The notes under the pieces: model-generated
What the model saw: only the letters and a program-made list of their open reading frames with translations
Databases searched by the model: none
Told to the model about the DNA's origin: nothing
In this document: one piece after another, positions 1 to 12,200 of the stretch
How the letters are laid out: every line of letters begins with the position of its first letter
Position numbering within the stretch: position 1 is the first letter of the stretch
Made by a program: the position numbers and the translations under genes
Source: Coprinus comatus
Taxonomy: Eukaryota > Basidiomycota > Agaricomycetes > Agaricales > Agaricaceae
DNA: 64,000 nucleotides
Assembly: GCA_034638255.1 (NCBI GenBank)
Contig: JAWPGT010000012.1
Location: forward strand, 62,001 to 126,000
Reading direction: 5' to 3'

Positions 1-158
1 TCAATGGATTCTGAGCCTTCGATTTCACATACAATGAATGGGGTAAGCGTTGGTTGCTGCTCTTGCTCCCTAACGTTGCTATAGGCATCACGGTCGTCGA
101 CGTGGTTGACTTTGTCCATCTGAACCCTGGCCCGGTGGTGAGCTTGCACCTGGGTCAT
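1..158 (-). CDS. 5' part of an unidentified protein gene, running off the left edge
   Basis: An ATG at 158-156 opens a frame that stays open to the window edge (52 codons, beginning MTQVQAHHRARVQ). Codons mostly end in C or G, as in the confident genes here. A good splice donor (GTATGT) lies about 30 nt before the edge, so the first exon probably ends there. The visible peptide is hydrophilic and rich in Gln, Asp, Val and Arg, with no signal peptide, and I do not recognise the family. It lies downstream of fibrillarin on the same strand, 242 bp from the fibrillarin stop. A chance frame is possible. Confidence 0.4.
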   Translation of the reverse strand, partial: MTQVQAHHRARVQMDKVNHVDDRDAYSNVREQEQQPTLTPFIVCEIEGSESI

Positions 159-400
159 GTTCAAGTTGCGGAAACCTAGCGTCAAATGCTGTGGCGTGGT
201 ATTTTATGTTTGTCAGCTAATTTCGGTGCTTAGGCGGCAGCTAGGCCTAAAGACCAAGGTAATGTTTCGAAGACATGTTGCATGAGAAGGACCCTATGCC
301 TACTGTGAGAGAAGCTGAGCTGTTTTAGGGTCATGAAATGAGAGATATCAAACAGAAAATAGAATTGCCAAACGTCATATAAAAACAAAACTTATTACAA

Positions 401-1568
401 CTACTGGTGTCGCTGGTAGCGGGCGGTAACCATGGCATGTCCACGCTCATACGGCTCAAGGGTAACCTGTTCAATAGGTTTGAATTGCGACTCTTTTAGC
501 TTCTGCACTTCACTGGCATATACAATTTCGGGTTCAATGGTTGAGTCGACACAACTGGCTTTGATAGAGATGATAACATGGCCTTGGTCTTTGAGGAATG
601 ATTCGGCGTTGTGGATAACGATACGCGCTTGATCGGGCTGGGCGACGTCGGCAAAGATGACATCGACGACAGATAGCAGCATGCGGTATTTGTTGGGTAG
701 ACGGGCGTCTTCCACGATAGCTATACTATGTTTAGCAAGATATGATGAATTAAAATGCAAGATACGCACGAATGACATTGGTCCTTTTCTTTGCCATATT
801 GATCAGGTCACGACCTGAACGCGGCGAAAACTCGACAGCATATACAACTCCTTCCTGCTCATACTCAGTATAACACCAACATACGGATAAGAAAAAGGCT
901 TACAGGACCAACAATATCAGCAACATGGCTGACACTTGTTCCACTAGCAGCGCCCAGGTACAACACCTTGGCACCGGGCTGGATGTAAATTGAATCTAAA
1001 CCACCAAGAACACCGGCAGCCAACTTGGACCTGAAAGGATTCCACACTCGGTATTCGATTTTAGTGCCTTCCTCAGCACCATCCACGCTGATTCTCTTTT
1101 CTCCATAGACAGAGTCTCCAGGAACGAGATTTTTGGTAACAAGCATTTGTTCTTTGCCTTTTGCGATGAAAACACCAGGATGTCTGTGAGGTTCGACAAT
1201 AACATTTGAGCCGCCCTTAGCACCACCACGAGCACCACCTCGAGGAGCACCACGACCACGTCCTCCCGCACCACGACCGCCAGGTCCGCCTGAAAAAAAA
1301 AGTAAAGAGGTAAGTTTTTCTTTGTCTCTTTTCCCGGAAATATATATGTAATAAAGACGCACCACGCCCACGGGGAGCACCACGTCCACCGCCTCCACCA
1401 CGGCCTCCTCCTCGTCCACCACGATCTCCGCCAAATCCACCTCTACCGCCACCACGTCCTCCTCCTCCACCTCGACCACCGAATCCACCTCGTCCGCCTG
1501 ATGCACCTGTTTTCACTCTGTCAGGTTTTGTAAGAGTTTTTTTGCAGACGGTACTGACCAAAAGCCAT
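401..1568 (-). CDS. NOP1: Fibrillarin, box C/D snoRNP 2'-O-methyltransferase
   Basis: Fibrillarin is the catalytic subunit of nucleolar box C/D snoRNPs; it methylates ribose 2'-OH in pre-rRNA using S-adenosylmethionine. Five exons give a clean 314-residue frame: 1568-1559, 1506-1363, 1289-904, 854-770 and 720-401. The N-terminus is a Gly-Arg-rich (GAR) tract of about 75 residues, followed by the conserved [18 protein letters not shown] start of the core. The SAM-binding [20 protein letters not shown] motif and the [10 protein letters not shown] and [12 protein letters not shown] segments follow, and the protein ends near [13 protein letters not shown]. Length and order match family members. 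Exon 1 is only 10 nt, and the first intron has a GTCAGT donor. Identification is essentially certain; exon borders are by eye. Confidence 0.96.
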
Positions 1569-3670
1569 TATAGAATACAAGCAGAGAGATTTTTGGGTAG
1601 AGGTTGTTGTGAGTGATGGGAAGCTTCAACAATTTTTACAATTACCCAATCAAGAATGTGAGAATTTATTTAGATTAGATTACTTTTATTTATACTTAGC
1701 AGCTCTTTCCTTTCAATTGCTTTAAAATAGCTGCTTAAATCAACCAATCTCTCTTACTAACTGAACTTGACCACTGTCGATTAACCGTCTGTCTTGACAT
1801 CTCAATAGACCTGAATGCCAATCTCGGAAATATTCGGTACCCATCTATTATTCTCATTTTTCCTATATAAAAAAAACGATATTGAGAAAGGCCGAAAGAT
1901 AAGCCATGGTTTATGTTGTTGGGTATCCTAATAAGATTCACAACGGCCCGTACGATGGCATCTACAGAATTTGAGGTAAAGTCAAATCGTGTGTGGATTA
2001 ACTAGTGCAAATGTGGAGACATCGTACTGATGTCGTGCCTTCTTTACGTCTTTAGGAGGTCAATACTATTTCATAAATCGTAAAATGAACATTCATGTTC
2101 ATAACCACTTTTCCTGCATTGCGATCGGAGCCGTCAAGGGCGGAGGTGTTTGAATCAAGCTTTTGATTAGACAATTAATGTTAAAACCGCAATCCACTGC
2201 GTGGGTGACTCAATAATCTAACTGGATTATCGAGGACATACCTAAACTTTACTCTGAGACCCACGCTCATGAGTAAAGTAAAGCTTGGATAAATACTCGC
2301 TAGTACTTGATAATCTGTGTGGATTACCAAGTTACTGGCACAGTGAATCTCCAATGTTCCTTCAACCTTTTCGTTTCATTCCAAACTCACGCTTCGTGCC
2401 ACAGCTAACAAACTCGAACAGCACACCTAGGAACCAATCAACAACAATGCCGGCGGCTGTAATATGCATTCACTGTCTGACATTCGTGTGGCTATTTTTT
2501 CTTGATCTGGTCCCACATATTCGGAGATATATCTATATGCGCCACGGACATCGGGGATACGACAATTATAACAACCCCAGTCAGCGGCATCCAACATAGC
2601 CGGCTTTTCTTTCACCCACAACCATGTCAGGCCTTACCAATGGTGGGATGGACCAGGATTGCCCCATCATAATAAATGTTGGCACTCCACAAAGAGCTAC
2701 TTCCCCTCCTTAATATTTGATACAACAAAGCATTTATCAAATTACCATTCAATACAGACTGGAGTTCATGAAACTCCGTGAACCCTACTTTACCCTCAAA
2801 CTCACCTTCTGCTTCCCCAATCTTTGAACGCAAGCTCAGGCCTGCATACATTACACTATTCTGAAACTTCTGCCGAGAACTACGCACCTAATTCCGGAAA
2901 ACCCACGCCTTTGTCCTAACTCAACCCCTCAACCCCTACTTCCGATCCTACACTATCGTTGAGCTTTGGATCTTAAGGATTGTGGTTACCGCCTCGATCC
3001 CGACTATACCTTGTCCTCAGAGTAGACTACATAAGGTGCATATTGCCCGTTGTGCTTTTCTATAATCAACTAATCGATGAACTGTAAAAAAACAGTCCGT
3101 TCCTGGATCTTCCGCCTTGCCCTTTTCCATATTCTTTTCGGCATTCTACTGTGGCTGTTTCACCTGCACCCCTTCCTAAAACCAAGTGAAATCACTGTGC
3201 CTCGAACTAGTTAATTCTAGGGTCTGATTGTTTGGATTAACTAGTAGCTAGTCAGGTGAGCACGGTAACACTATCAACTTTTTTGGTGAGATGCCATATA
3301 TTCCATTACTTCCACATGTTGCATAATACACAAAAGTTGTGCTTCTATGTGTTTCATTCCTTCTTCTTTTGCGCAATTTTGCAGCGGGAGCATGCGTAGA
3401 CCTCCGTTACTCGCTGAGTGTGTTTGTTCTAAATTAATGTCTTGGAACGGCCCGATACCTCGAGGATCACCGGATATTCTAAGCACCTTTATTCTAATGG
3501 TTCTATTTGTCAGGAGTCCTAGTCCCTGACTACTTGAATGCTGATATAAATGACTTTCCCTCTGTTCATATTCTAGGATCTCGTTCAATCCCTTGCTCTT
3601 TTTTCAACTCATCCTCCCACACACCTTCGACAACCTCCCACTTTACTTTCGCCAATACAAAAATCCGTAC
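1569..3670. other. Intergenic region holding one 151-bp repeat
   Basis: This stretch lies between divergent fibrillarin and the first MFS gene. Apart from the 151-bp inverted-repeat element at 2195-2345 I see no supported gene; the short open frames here have no recognisable domain. The last few hundred bases (3400-3670) should hold the MFS promoter. Confidence 0.5.
2195..2345 (+). mobile_element. 151-bp MITE-like element, copy 1
   Basis: The element starts CACTGCG and ends GCACAGTG. The first and last 24 bases form an imperfect terminal inverted repeat (16 of 24 match). It is flanked by the direct repeat AATC (2191-2194 and 2346-2349), a 4-bp target site duplication. Inside are three hairpins: stems 2213-2218/2225-2230, 2247-2254/2271-2278 and 2306-2315/2322-2331. 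There is no coding capacity, so it would need a transposase from elsewhere. Copies at 9564 and 22510 are nearly identical. The superfamily is not assigned; CACT ends and a 4-bp duplication would fit a CACTA/Chapaev-like origin, but that is a guess. Confidence 0.85.
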
Positions 3671-5766
3671 ATGATGTCGACGATACCACAACCAATTAAC
3701 ATCCAAGATAACCCAGACATAGGCTTATCTTCCAGTCATTCCCCCTTATTGCATCCAACAGACTCAAAGTCGACATCATCAACTGCCAGTACCAAATTTT
3801 CGATTAATGAAACCGTCAACACCGCCAGTCATCCAATTCGAGTTGCCGAAGAAGGAACTAATGACTCAATGGAGAAGCAATCAACGTGCATTATATACGT
3901 TGACGAAAAACATGACTTGACGGAAGAGAAAGAGGACCCAAAAAAATTTGACGATACAACTACAACAATTTTACGACAAGACGAAGATTTTCCTGATGGA
4001 GGCTTACGAGCTTGGTTGGTTGTCTTTGGGGTATGTCATGCTATATTACTTGTTGTCATATGACGCTGATGGCATCATGATGCTTGCAGGGAATGTGTAA
4101 TGCGTTTTCGACGTGAGTTTTTTCAGGTGTTTCCCTTGATGAATGATATATTAATGGGCTTTCGTTACCGTAGGTTTGGTTATGTCAATTCATGGGGTGT
4201 AAGCTTCCCTTATCTACGCAATCACAATTGTGATTCGCGCTAACGGATATTAAACAATCTAGATATTTCAAGCGTATTATCAAGAAACGATTCTTAAAGA
4301 TCTTTCACCCTCAAGCATGTCCGTATAACCCCATTTATCAAGTTCCAAGTAATGAACTTAATTATCTGATTATGATTGTAGAGCATGGATAGGTTCAATA
4401 CAATATGCACTCATATTCCTACCAGGGCTCTTCGTAGGCCGACTTTTCGATTTAGGATACTTCCATTCGATATTCCTACCATGCAGTGCATTACTCATTC
4501 TTACGACATTCCTTATCGCAGAATGTACAGAATACTGGCATTTCTTGTTATGTCAAGGATTCGCTGTTGGAGTTCGTTATCTTACTTTTTATCTTATCTC
4601 TGACGATGAACAACGTGAAAACTGATACCTTTTTATTAGATTGCTTGTGGTGGGGTGTTTGGACCAACTAATGCGGTTATAGCGCATTGGTTTAAGAAAC
4701 GCAGGGGATTGGCATTGGCGTATATGGCTATTGGATCATCTATGGGAGGAACGGTGGTACCCATCGCAGCCAGAAAAATGATTCCTCTTGTCGGGTATGC
4801 TTGAAATTCCCTTTTCTTGAGTCACTGTTATGGACAATGGCTCATTTAATACACTAAAGGTTCCCATGGACTATGAGAATTATTGGATTTATTTTACTTT
4901 TCACACTTGGGATGGCTAACCTCGTGAGATTTCATTCACTCTTTCAAGAGTTACTGTATGTCCTGATGAATGAATGTTTTAATAGACGTTAAAAAGGAGA
5001 TTGCCTCCTGTGAATGTTAAAGGTGGTTTATTCAACCTTGCTGCGTTTAAAGATGCAAGATATTCAATATATTGCACATCTTCGTTTCTCACATTCTTGG
5101 GGATCTATACAGGTAAACTCTTGAAGTTCCTCTCTTCCAAAAAATCAAACAGTCTCTGATTTATTGAAACTATTCTTCCTCATTTTAGTTCTCACATATG
5201 TAAATGTATCCGCAATGCAACTTGGAAGTTCGACATCCCTTTCAGTCTACTTCGTCTCAATCGCAAACGCAGCATCCCTATTCGGTCGATGGACAGCAGG
5301 TCTTTTAGCTGATACAATAGGACCTTTAAACGTCATGATTCCATTCACATTTTTCGCTGGAATCTTAACAATCGCTTGGCCTTTTACAACAAATCAAGCA
5401 TCTTTGATTGTAGTGGTTTTGATTTATGGATTTTGTTCGGGGACGTATGTTTCTTTGATGAGTAATCCTGTTATGAATTTGGGTGAGGAAGGGGATGTTG
5501 GAAGGAGGATTGGTATGATGTTTAGTTTGACTGCTATTGGTGCTTTAATTGGACCTCCGATTTCGGGTGCTATTGAAGATGTTACTGGTGGGTTTAAAGC
5601 TGTTGGTGGATATGCTGGTGAGTTTCTGATCGAATTCGCTTTTTTTTTTTTTGCAAAATGTTGATTTTTTTGTGTGATAACTATAGGTTCCGTGGTAATT
5701 GCAGGTGTAGGTTGCATGATCATTACTAGATATCTTGTTTTGAAAGGTTGGAAAGGGAGGATGTAA
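3671..5766 (+). CDS. MFS transporter, monocarboxylate transporter-like (first of a tandem pair)
   Basis: This gene encodes a plasma- or organelle-membrane secondary transporter of about 470 residues. About ten exons can be joined. The N-terminal ~115 residues are hydrophilic and Ser/Thr-rich, ending in PDGGLRAWLVVFG, the DGG-x-x-AW signature at the start of helix 1 in the monocarboxylate porter family. Family features follow in order: FGYVNSWG, FQAYYQ, WIGSIQYALIFLPG, GRLFDLGYF, LLCQGFAVG, the loop HWFKKRRGLALAYMAIGSSMGG, FPWTMRIIGF, then the C-terminal half with RWTAGLLADTIGPLN and ISGAIEDVTGG. The ATG at 3671 precedes STIPQPIN; another sits at 3593. The substrate cannot be read from sequence: fungal relatives include riboflavin-, carboxylate- and uncharacterised carriers. 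A paralogue follows at 7201 on the same strand. Confidence 0.85.
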
Positions 5767-7200
5767 GGAGGTTGCGCTAAGTGATGTTTGTGGGTGAGTC
5801 TTTTTGGCGGATGGATTAATTGATAATCGATAGACGATAGAAGTTATTAGAGAAATAATTAATGTTTTTGGATAAGTCCGCTCTATAGTAATGGCAATCG
5901 CCAGTTTTGTGATATTATGTGTGTATTTATATATTACTAGTGTTCCAGAGTACTGGCGACGGGGAACTGGAGTGGCACTCGTACGTACTAGTAAAAACAA
6001 ATTGTGTTGGGTAAGGATTTTGAAATTTGAAATTAACGGAGTCACTCATAATAGCTCCTAAAGCTCAAGTACCCGTGCGCCGTGAGATATGGGATATGGT
6101 TAAAGTAAGACCCAGTTAAGACCCAGTTAAGGCATTGATTTGAGGGTTTCATCTTTTCATTTTAAACTCTAAGACTAGTCTTTCCAAACCGAAACTTCAG
6201 TTACAGTAGGACTTGAAACTCCTATGACAATTTTAGGTTTCGGATATGTATGCTTGAGTCGGGCACTGAGAATCCCGAACCTTGATGACTGAGGGAAAGA
6301 GGTATGCATCACACGGATGGATCATACACAGGTTATTACATATTTACAAATATAGCACCTAGGTCATCCGTGAGCAAGAAATTTATGAGGGTAGTTGCAA
6401 TACTACATTTATACATGTAGAAAGGTGTTGTACGTTATATGTAAGATCTTCCCAAGTGTTCCGCGGTGACGGCTTATCATAATTCAAAAAGTGATAGCGA
6501 TGTACAGGTTAATGCCGAACAACAGGGAGAGTTAAGAACAGTAAAGTACAGTAACTGGGAGCAATGTGGCGCGATTGCGGCGATTCAGAGGCGATTTCGG
6601 GTTCGTTGTTTCCAGAAATTCGGGTTGTTTGAAGGGATTCACATCCACATAGACTTGTGCGTGAGAGAGGGGATGATAATCGCGAAGAGCTGTAGCCCAT
6701 TGTATGAGATGATAATCACTCGCCAGGTTAAAAGAAGTTCAAGATTGGTAACGTTATAACGCTTCGATTTATGCATGTTGGTTATTTTGAGCGTGGGAAT
6801 ATGGATCTTAGTTAGTCCGAAATCCACCCATGCAACCACGTGAAGAGGAACCGCTGATTGGATACAACTAGCGCAAGTAAAATATTTTTTCGTAGAACCG
6901 TGATAAATCCTACATCGCCGGGCAACTTTTCATTTTCGTGCGCATCTATGCGTATTCGAATCTCTTTTTCTTTCTTTTATCGTACCTCAAGCCCAATGTC
7001 CTGTTTTAAAGCCCGTTCCGACGGTCTTTTGCGTTTCTTTTATGCCGGAATTGCCGGCGGCCAATATCCGGGGAAGTCTATTTATGTTAATAAGACTATC
7101 AGGGGCGTAAAGGAAGCACCTGAAAGGCCTGACACTTCAAGTTTTTGTGTGCAGCATACGGTTACTAAGTGCCGGGTAGACCACTCCATCTACCACAACA
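5767..7200. other. Spacer between the tandem MFS genes
   Basis: About 1.4 kb with no supported gene. It should contain the terminator of the first transporter and the promoter of the second. Short direct repeats of AAGACCCAGTTA occur near 6106-6130. Open frames here lack recognisable domains. Confidence 0.4.
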
Positions 7201-9208
7201 ATGCCAGAACTCGAAACTGATTTCCACTCCTCGTCTCAGACATCTACCGCTAATGCAATGACTGATAAACCACCTTCGGTTCTTAGTTTCGAAAACCCCG
7301 ACAAAGGAGAGACGAAATCAGAGGATGGACGTGTTGCGGTGTATGCTGTGGATGTCGACGAGTATGATTACCCAGATGGAGGCGCTAGGGCTTGGCTTAT
7401 TGTGCTTGGAGTACGTCTGTAGTTCTGCCAGGACAACTGTTATCTTGCTTAATAGAGTTTTTCTCTAGACCATGTGTTGCACGTTCTCGACGTTCGTATA
7501 TTATCCGCACTATGGTTCATGTTTTCATACACTGACTTTAACTACACAGATTCGGGTTTGTCAATGCATGGGGGGTGGGTTGAAGCCATATTACTTCATC
7601 CTCCCCTAAGTCTAACAATTCCTGGGTAATTTTGCGTAGGTATTCCAATCCTATTATGAGACGGATTTGTTGAAAGGAACTTCGCCATCTCAAATGTAAG
7701 TCAATATTAACTACGCTATGAATACATGTGTTAACGCTTAACTAGTGCGTGGATTGGCTCTGTTGAGGTGTGTTGTTCCGCTTGCCAGAAATAGTCAGCG
7801 ATTGGAGTCTCATATCAGGTAGTATGCTTTGGTGTTCCTCCCAGGACAAGTTACTGGAAGGATGTTCGATCTAGGATATTTCAAGGTTCCATTTTTCTGT
7901 GGAACAGTACTTCTCATTGTAGCCACATTTCTCATCGCTGAATGTCGAGAATACTGGCAATTCCTATTATGCCAAGGCTTTGCTGTTGGGGTGCGTCGAA
8001 AACCCTCCCTTCTGACATGCGTTTTTACTCAAATCCCAGAGATTTAGATAGCTTGCGGAATATGCTTTGGTCCAACATTGGGAATAATAGGACATTGGTT
8101 CAAGAAAAAGCGTGGTATAGCACTAGGTCTCACTGCGGCTGGATCATCTATGGGAGGAACGGTATTTCCAATAGCTGCGCGTCATCTGATTAAGAGTGTC
8201 GGGTATGGCAAATATTCTACCTATTCAGAGGTTTTGACGTTTAATTGACCCTGACCGTTATTTTTGTCATTTTTGACAGCTTTCCTTGGACGATGCGTAT
8301 AATGGGGTTCATGCTTATCCTAACATTGGGGATTCCCAATATTGTTTTGGCTAGACGACTACCTCCTAAAAACGTTGCTGGAGGCATATTCAACCCCAAG
8401 GCATTCAAATCCCTTCCTTTTACAATATACTGCATTGCCAATGGCATTGCCTTCCTTGGGATGTACACAGGTATATGTTTACATCCACCTACCCCACTAT
8501 TCAGTAATGCTAATCATATATCATATCTTACTAGTCCTCACTTTTATCGATGTTAGTGCCATTAAAGTTGGTGTTTCTCCAGATTTCTCTTTCTACTTGG
8601 TGAGCATGGCGAACGCTAGCTCAGGGGTCGGTAGACTTATAACTGGAATTCTAACTGATAAATACGGTACGCGTACTTACTACCTCCGAAGTTCTAGATC
8701 TGACAAACATGGAAGGTGCCGTAAATGTAATAACCCCTATGACTATTGGAGCAGCAGTGATGACGTTTGCATGGCCATATGCTCAATCTAAAGACTCGCT
8801 AATCGCCGTTGCTGTGATCTACGGGTAAGTCTTCGTCTTCGATGTCGTTCTTTTGGTAACATTACATCCATAGGTTTGCAACCTCCGCATATGTCTCGGC
8901 GTTTCATATGCCCCTTTATAACATGGGAGTAATAGAAGATGTTGGTCGGCGTATTGGAACTGTAATGGTATTTGCTGCTCTTGGATCAGTTGCAGGACCA
9001 CCAATTTCCGGAGCTATCAATGCTGCGACCGGAAATACCAATGCTGTCAGTTATTATGCTGGTGAGTCATTATCTTAATTACTTTTCTATGTCTTCTCGT
9101 TTTCCCCGTTTTGATCGAACATGTTCAGGAAGTACAATTCTTCTTGCCTTGCTTCTGATGTTGATTACTCGACATCTGGTATTGAAAAGCTTTTGGGGAA
9201 AGTTTTGA
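7201..9208 (+). CDS. MFS transporter, monocarboxylate transporter-like (second of a tandem pair)
   Basis: This is a paralogue of the gene at 3671 with the same landmarks: YPDGGARAWLIVLG, TMCCTFST, FGFVNAWG, VFQSYYETD, YALVFLPGQVTGRMFDLGYF, LLCQGFAVG, HWFKKKRGIALGLTAAGSSMGG, FPWTMRIMGF, ISGAINAATGNTNA, and ends LVLKSFWGKF. The start at 7201 is an ATG after ACAACA and gives a ~70-residue hydrophilic N-terminus, much shorter and more acidic than in the first copy. By eye the proteins are clearly homologous but well diverged, so the duplication is old. This copy has an extra intron inside the IGSVE/YALVF helix, where the first gene is continuous, and another inside the C-terminal half after LTDKYG. 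Substrate unknown. Confidence 0.85.
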
Positions 9209-12200
9209 TACCTTCCCCTATGACGCCGAAGTCATAACCATATCAAAAGTGTGGGTGGGTGTTAAACTTACAATATATATCATTTCCTGATGATCACCAG
9301 TTGACTTTGCATCACACACCGCTTATTGGGAAGAAGAAAAATGCTTAACATTAGAGATCATCAAAGAATCTGATAGAATTATACACTAAACACGAACTAC
9401 ATTATTCTACTTTGACATTGTGTGTAAAAATTGTACTTTAACTCTCTCTTATTCGAAGTTTCAACTTGTTCGTCAGTGGAATGATCCACAAATACCTGAG
9501 AATTGACAACAAAACTCAAATGATGTATACTTGATTCTGAGTCTGAGATTCGACTGATTTATACCCTGCGTGGGTGACTCGATAATCTAGTTAGGTTATC
9601 GAGGACATACCTAAACTTTACTCTGAGACCCGCGCTCACGAGTAAAGTAAAGCTTGGATAAATACTCGCTAGTACTTGATAACCTGTGTGGATTACCAAG
9701 TCACTGGCACAGTGTATAGAGAATGGGGAATACATTTTGATGATGGTGAACTAGAGCCACCCCACAATTTTTAATAAGTGCTGTAGTTTGTAGTCACAAA
9801 CCGCTGTCAACAAATCACCGGTTGAATACTTAGACCATAACATCAATTGATGATGTTCAAGAAAAGGGTAATCAGAACTCTGCACTCTTCCACGGTTATA
9901 TGAACTTCATTCGACATTCTACATCAATGCCAGTAGTAGCATCGTGATATCATTATCAACTAAAGTTCATCACATTTATAACAAGCGCCGCAATAACGAA
10001 ATGCCCGATCGTTTATTCTATTCATATCAAAGCTTACCCCAATTGTTATAAAGTTATACAAGTTTTTCCAGTGGATCGAAAATCATTTGATCTATATCGG
10101 TCACTACTCTACTGCTATTACTGCTAATACTATGATTGCGGGACTGTCCAAGAACCTTTTTCTTTTTTTACAGAGTATTTAGTAGTAATATATGCCGCCG
10201 CATACGAACTCCCGTGATCGGAAATATCCATTAATCATTACTCTTATTCTCCATAGTAGTAGTTATACCCGCCGCCCGACACATGCAGTAAGTAGTAGCG
10301 CCGATGTAGTATGATTCCCGCCATCAGAGAGGCTTGTGCACTACTTTTTTTTTTTGCTTTGTCTTATTGTTGACTATTCTCAGACTGAGCCGTATCACAG
10401 TAGCCATATTCATTTCACATTCCTTGTAGTACCAATACCTACAACCGAGTTAGATGCATTTACGTAGTGACCATTGTCTATTGTTTCCGATCCATTCTCC
10501 GAAAAGCTAGTAGTGGATTGGAAAGAATAAGAATCTGATTTCTAACGTCGGGTCTGGTAGATGTTGCCAACTTGTAGTAATGGTAGTAGTGCCAGTTGGT
10601 ACAGGAGAAATTATCCCATGAAGGCCTGAACTCACCGACTTCTAAGGCGTCAGAAGGTCAGAATATAGAATATAGAAAATCTAGAAACCAGAAGCGTTGG
10701 AATTGTTGCGTCGACCGGAACTGAGATGAGAGTGTATGGTAACGTTTTTATATAACTTAGTATACTTTACATATTTAGATGTACCTTATTTCCGAGTGCT
10801 GAGCGCTGAGATATTCGGGCCTCAAGGCCTGAATAGTTTTTATTGAGTAAAGGATCAAGTTCAACAGAATTCCGTTAGTTTCTAATCATAATGATGATAT
10901 TATACGGGCACCACTTGCCAGGTTTGAGGCAGTCATAGTAGACATGTTAAGGACAATGATTCCTTGATCATTGATTTCTGCCTTCTTGGTTAGTTGATTA
11001 TCGTTATCGCTAATAGGAGCTCTTTTCTCTACTACTATGGTACTCTTTTAGAAGAAGGTTTGTTCAAATTTGAATGGAAATGAAGACCTCGGATTGATGA
11101 ACAGTATCACACATTTACATTAGTAGATCTACACATTCTGCGGCGACGCCCATCTCAATACCTCTGCCATGAACTGATGCGGAACCCACAAGTGAGAGCT
11201 AGAACCAAAGGGGTAGGTAGTACACAAAACTAAATTCCAGGATTCGTGGATTCATGACTAAAAACTACTCACCAGTGACCCAGTGCCCCGACTCCATTAA
11301 TACCTCCGAAGAGATCATTGATCATTAATCATTAAGGATTCAATTCAAGTCAGACTCCTGACTGACAAGTACTTGAAATCCCAGGAGACCCCATGATGTT
11401 AGTGAGTACATAACTTCAATCTTGACAAACCCAAATCAAACTCTCGGGATTCGGAAGGTTTTGATTTTCGAAGGGCCGAACCAGGACTTCTAAAGGATTA
11501 ACATGTGTGTGAGCCCCTTACGCTTCCAAACTTCCTGAATCCACTTCTTACAAAACACAGCTAAATTTGAATGTCATTTGTACACACAAGGGACAAATTC
11601 CAAGTTTGGCAGTGTTATCTTGGCTATCTTTAGGTTTTCTTTCGTCACGCCGCAGCCCAGAATGTAAATTGGGTGAGATTCGTGACCCCAATTTGAATTC
11701 GGATGTTCCGAATGTGACTTAGTGGAGAGGGAAAGAAGTTCATAAGGGTAACCATTTCCACTTTGCGATGTTCTCACTGAGGTTGGATCTGAACCTTAGA
11801 CTCAAGGAATCACTACCACTACCATTCCGAGTCTTCTGTGAACAAGTAATGGTACGACTTCTAGATATTTGAAGTACTGTACACCGTGACCATTATCACT
11901 GTATTTAGTAGTAGTAGGTCTAAGAATTGTGTGTACTAAGCAAGAACGACCACATGTGCATGCGATTAGATCAGTGTGAACGTTTTGGTCTATAGATATG
12001 ATACCAATCATACGCATCACCAAATCACAAATGATAAATGATAAATCAAAGATCAAAGTTTGAACGACTCAGAATGAGCTATAAACAGATCTCAGAACCA
12101 CAGTGTATGGAGTACCTATTTTTGGGTGTTTTGGTAGTGTGGCACCCTAACTTGCCAAGTAAGGGGTCATGCCGAAGAGAAGGGAAGGTTGTTTTTGTTT

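Noticed and set aside
432..632. Open frame on the + strand within fibrillarin
   Set aside because: It is antisense to the conserved C-terminal exon of fibrillarin and has no domain.
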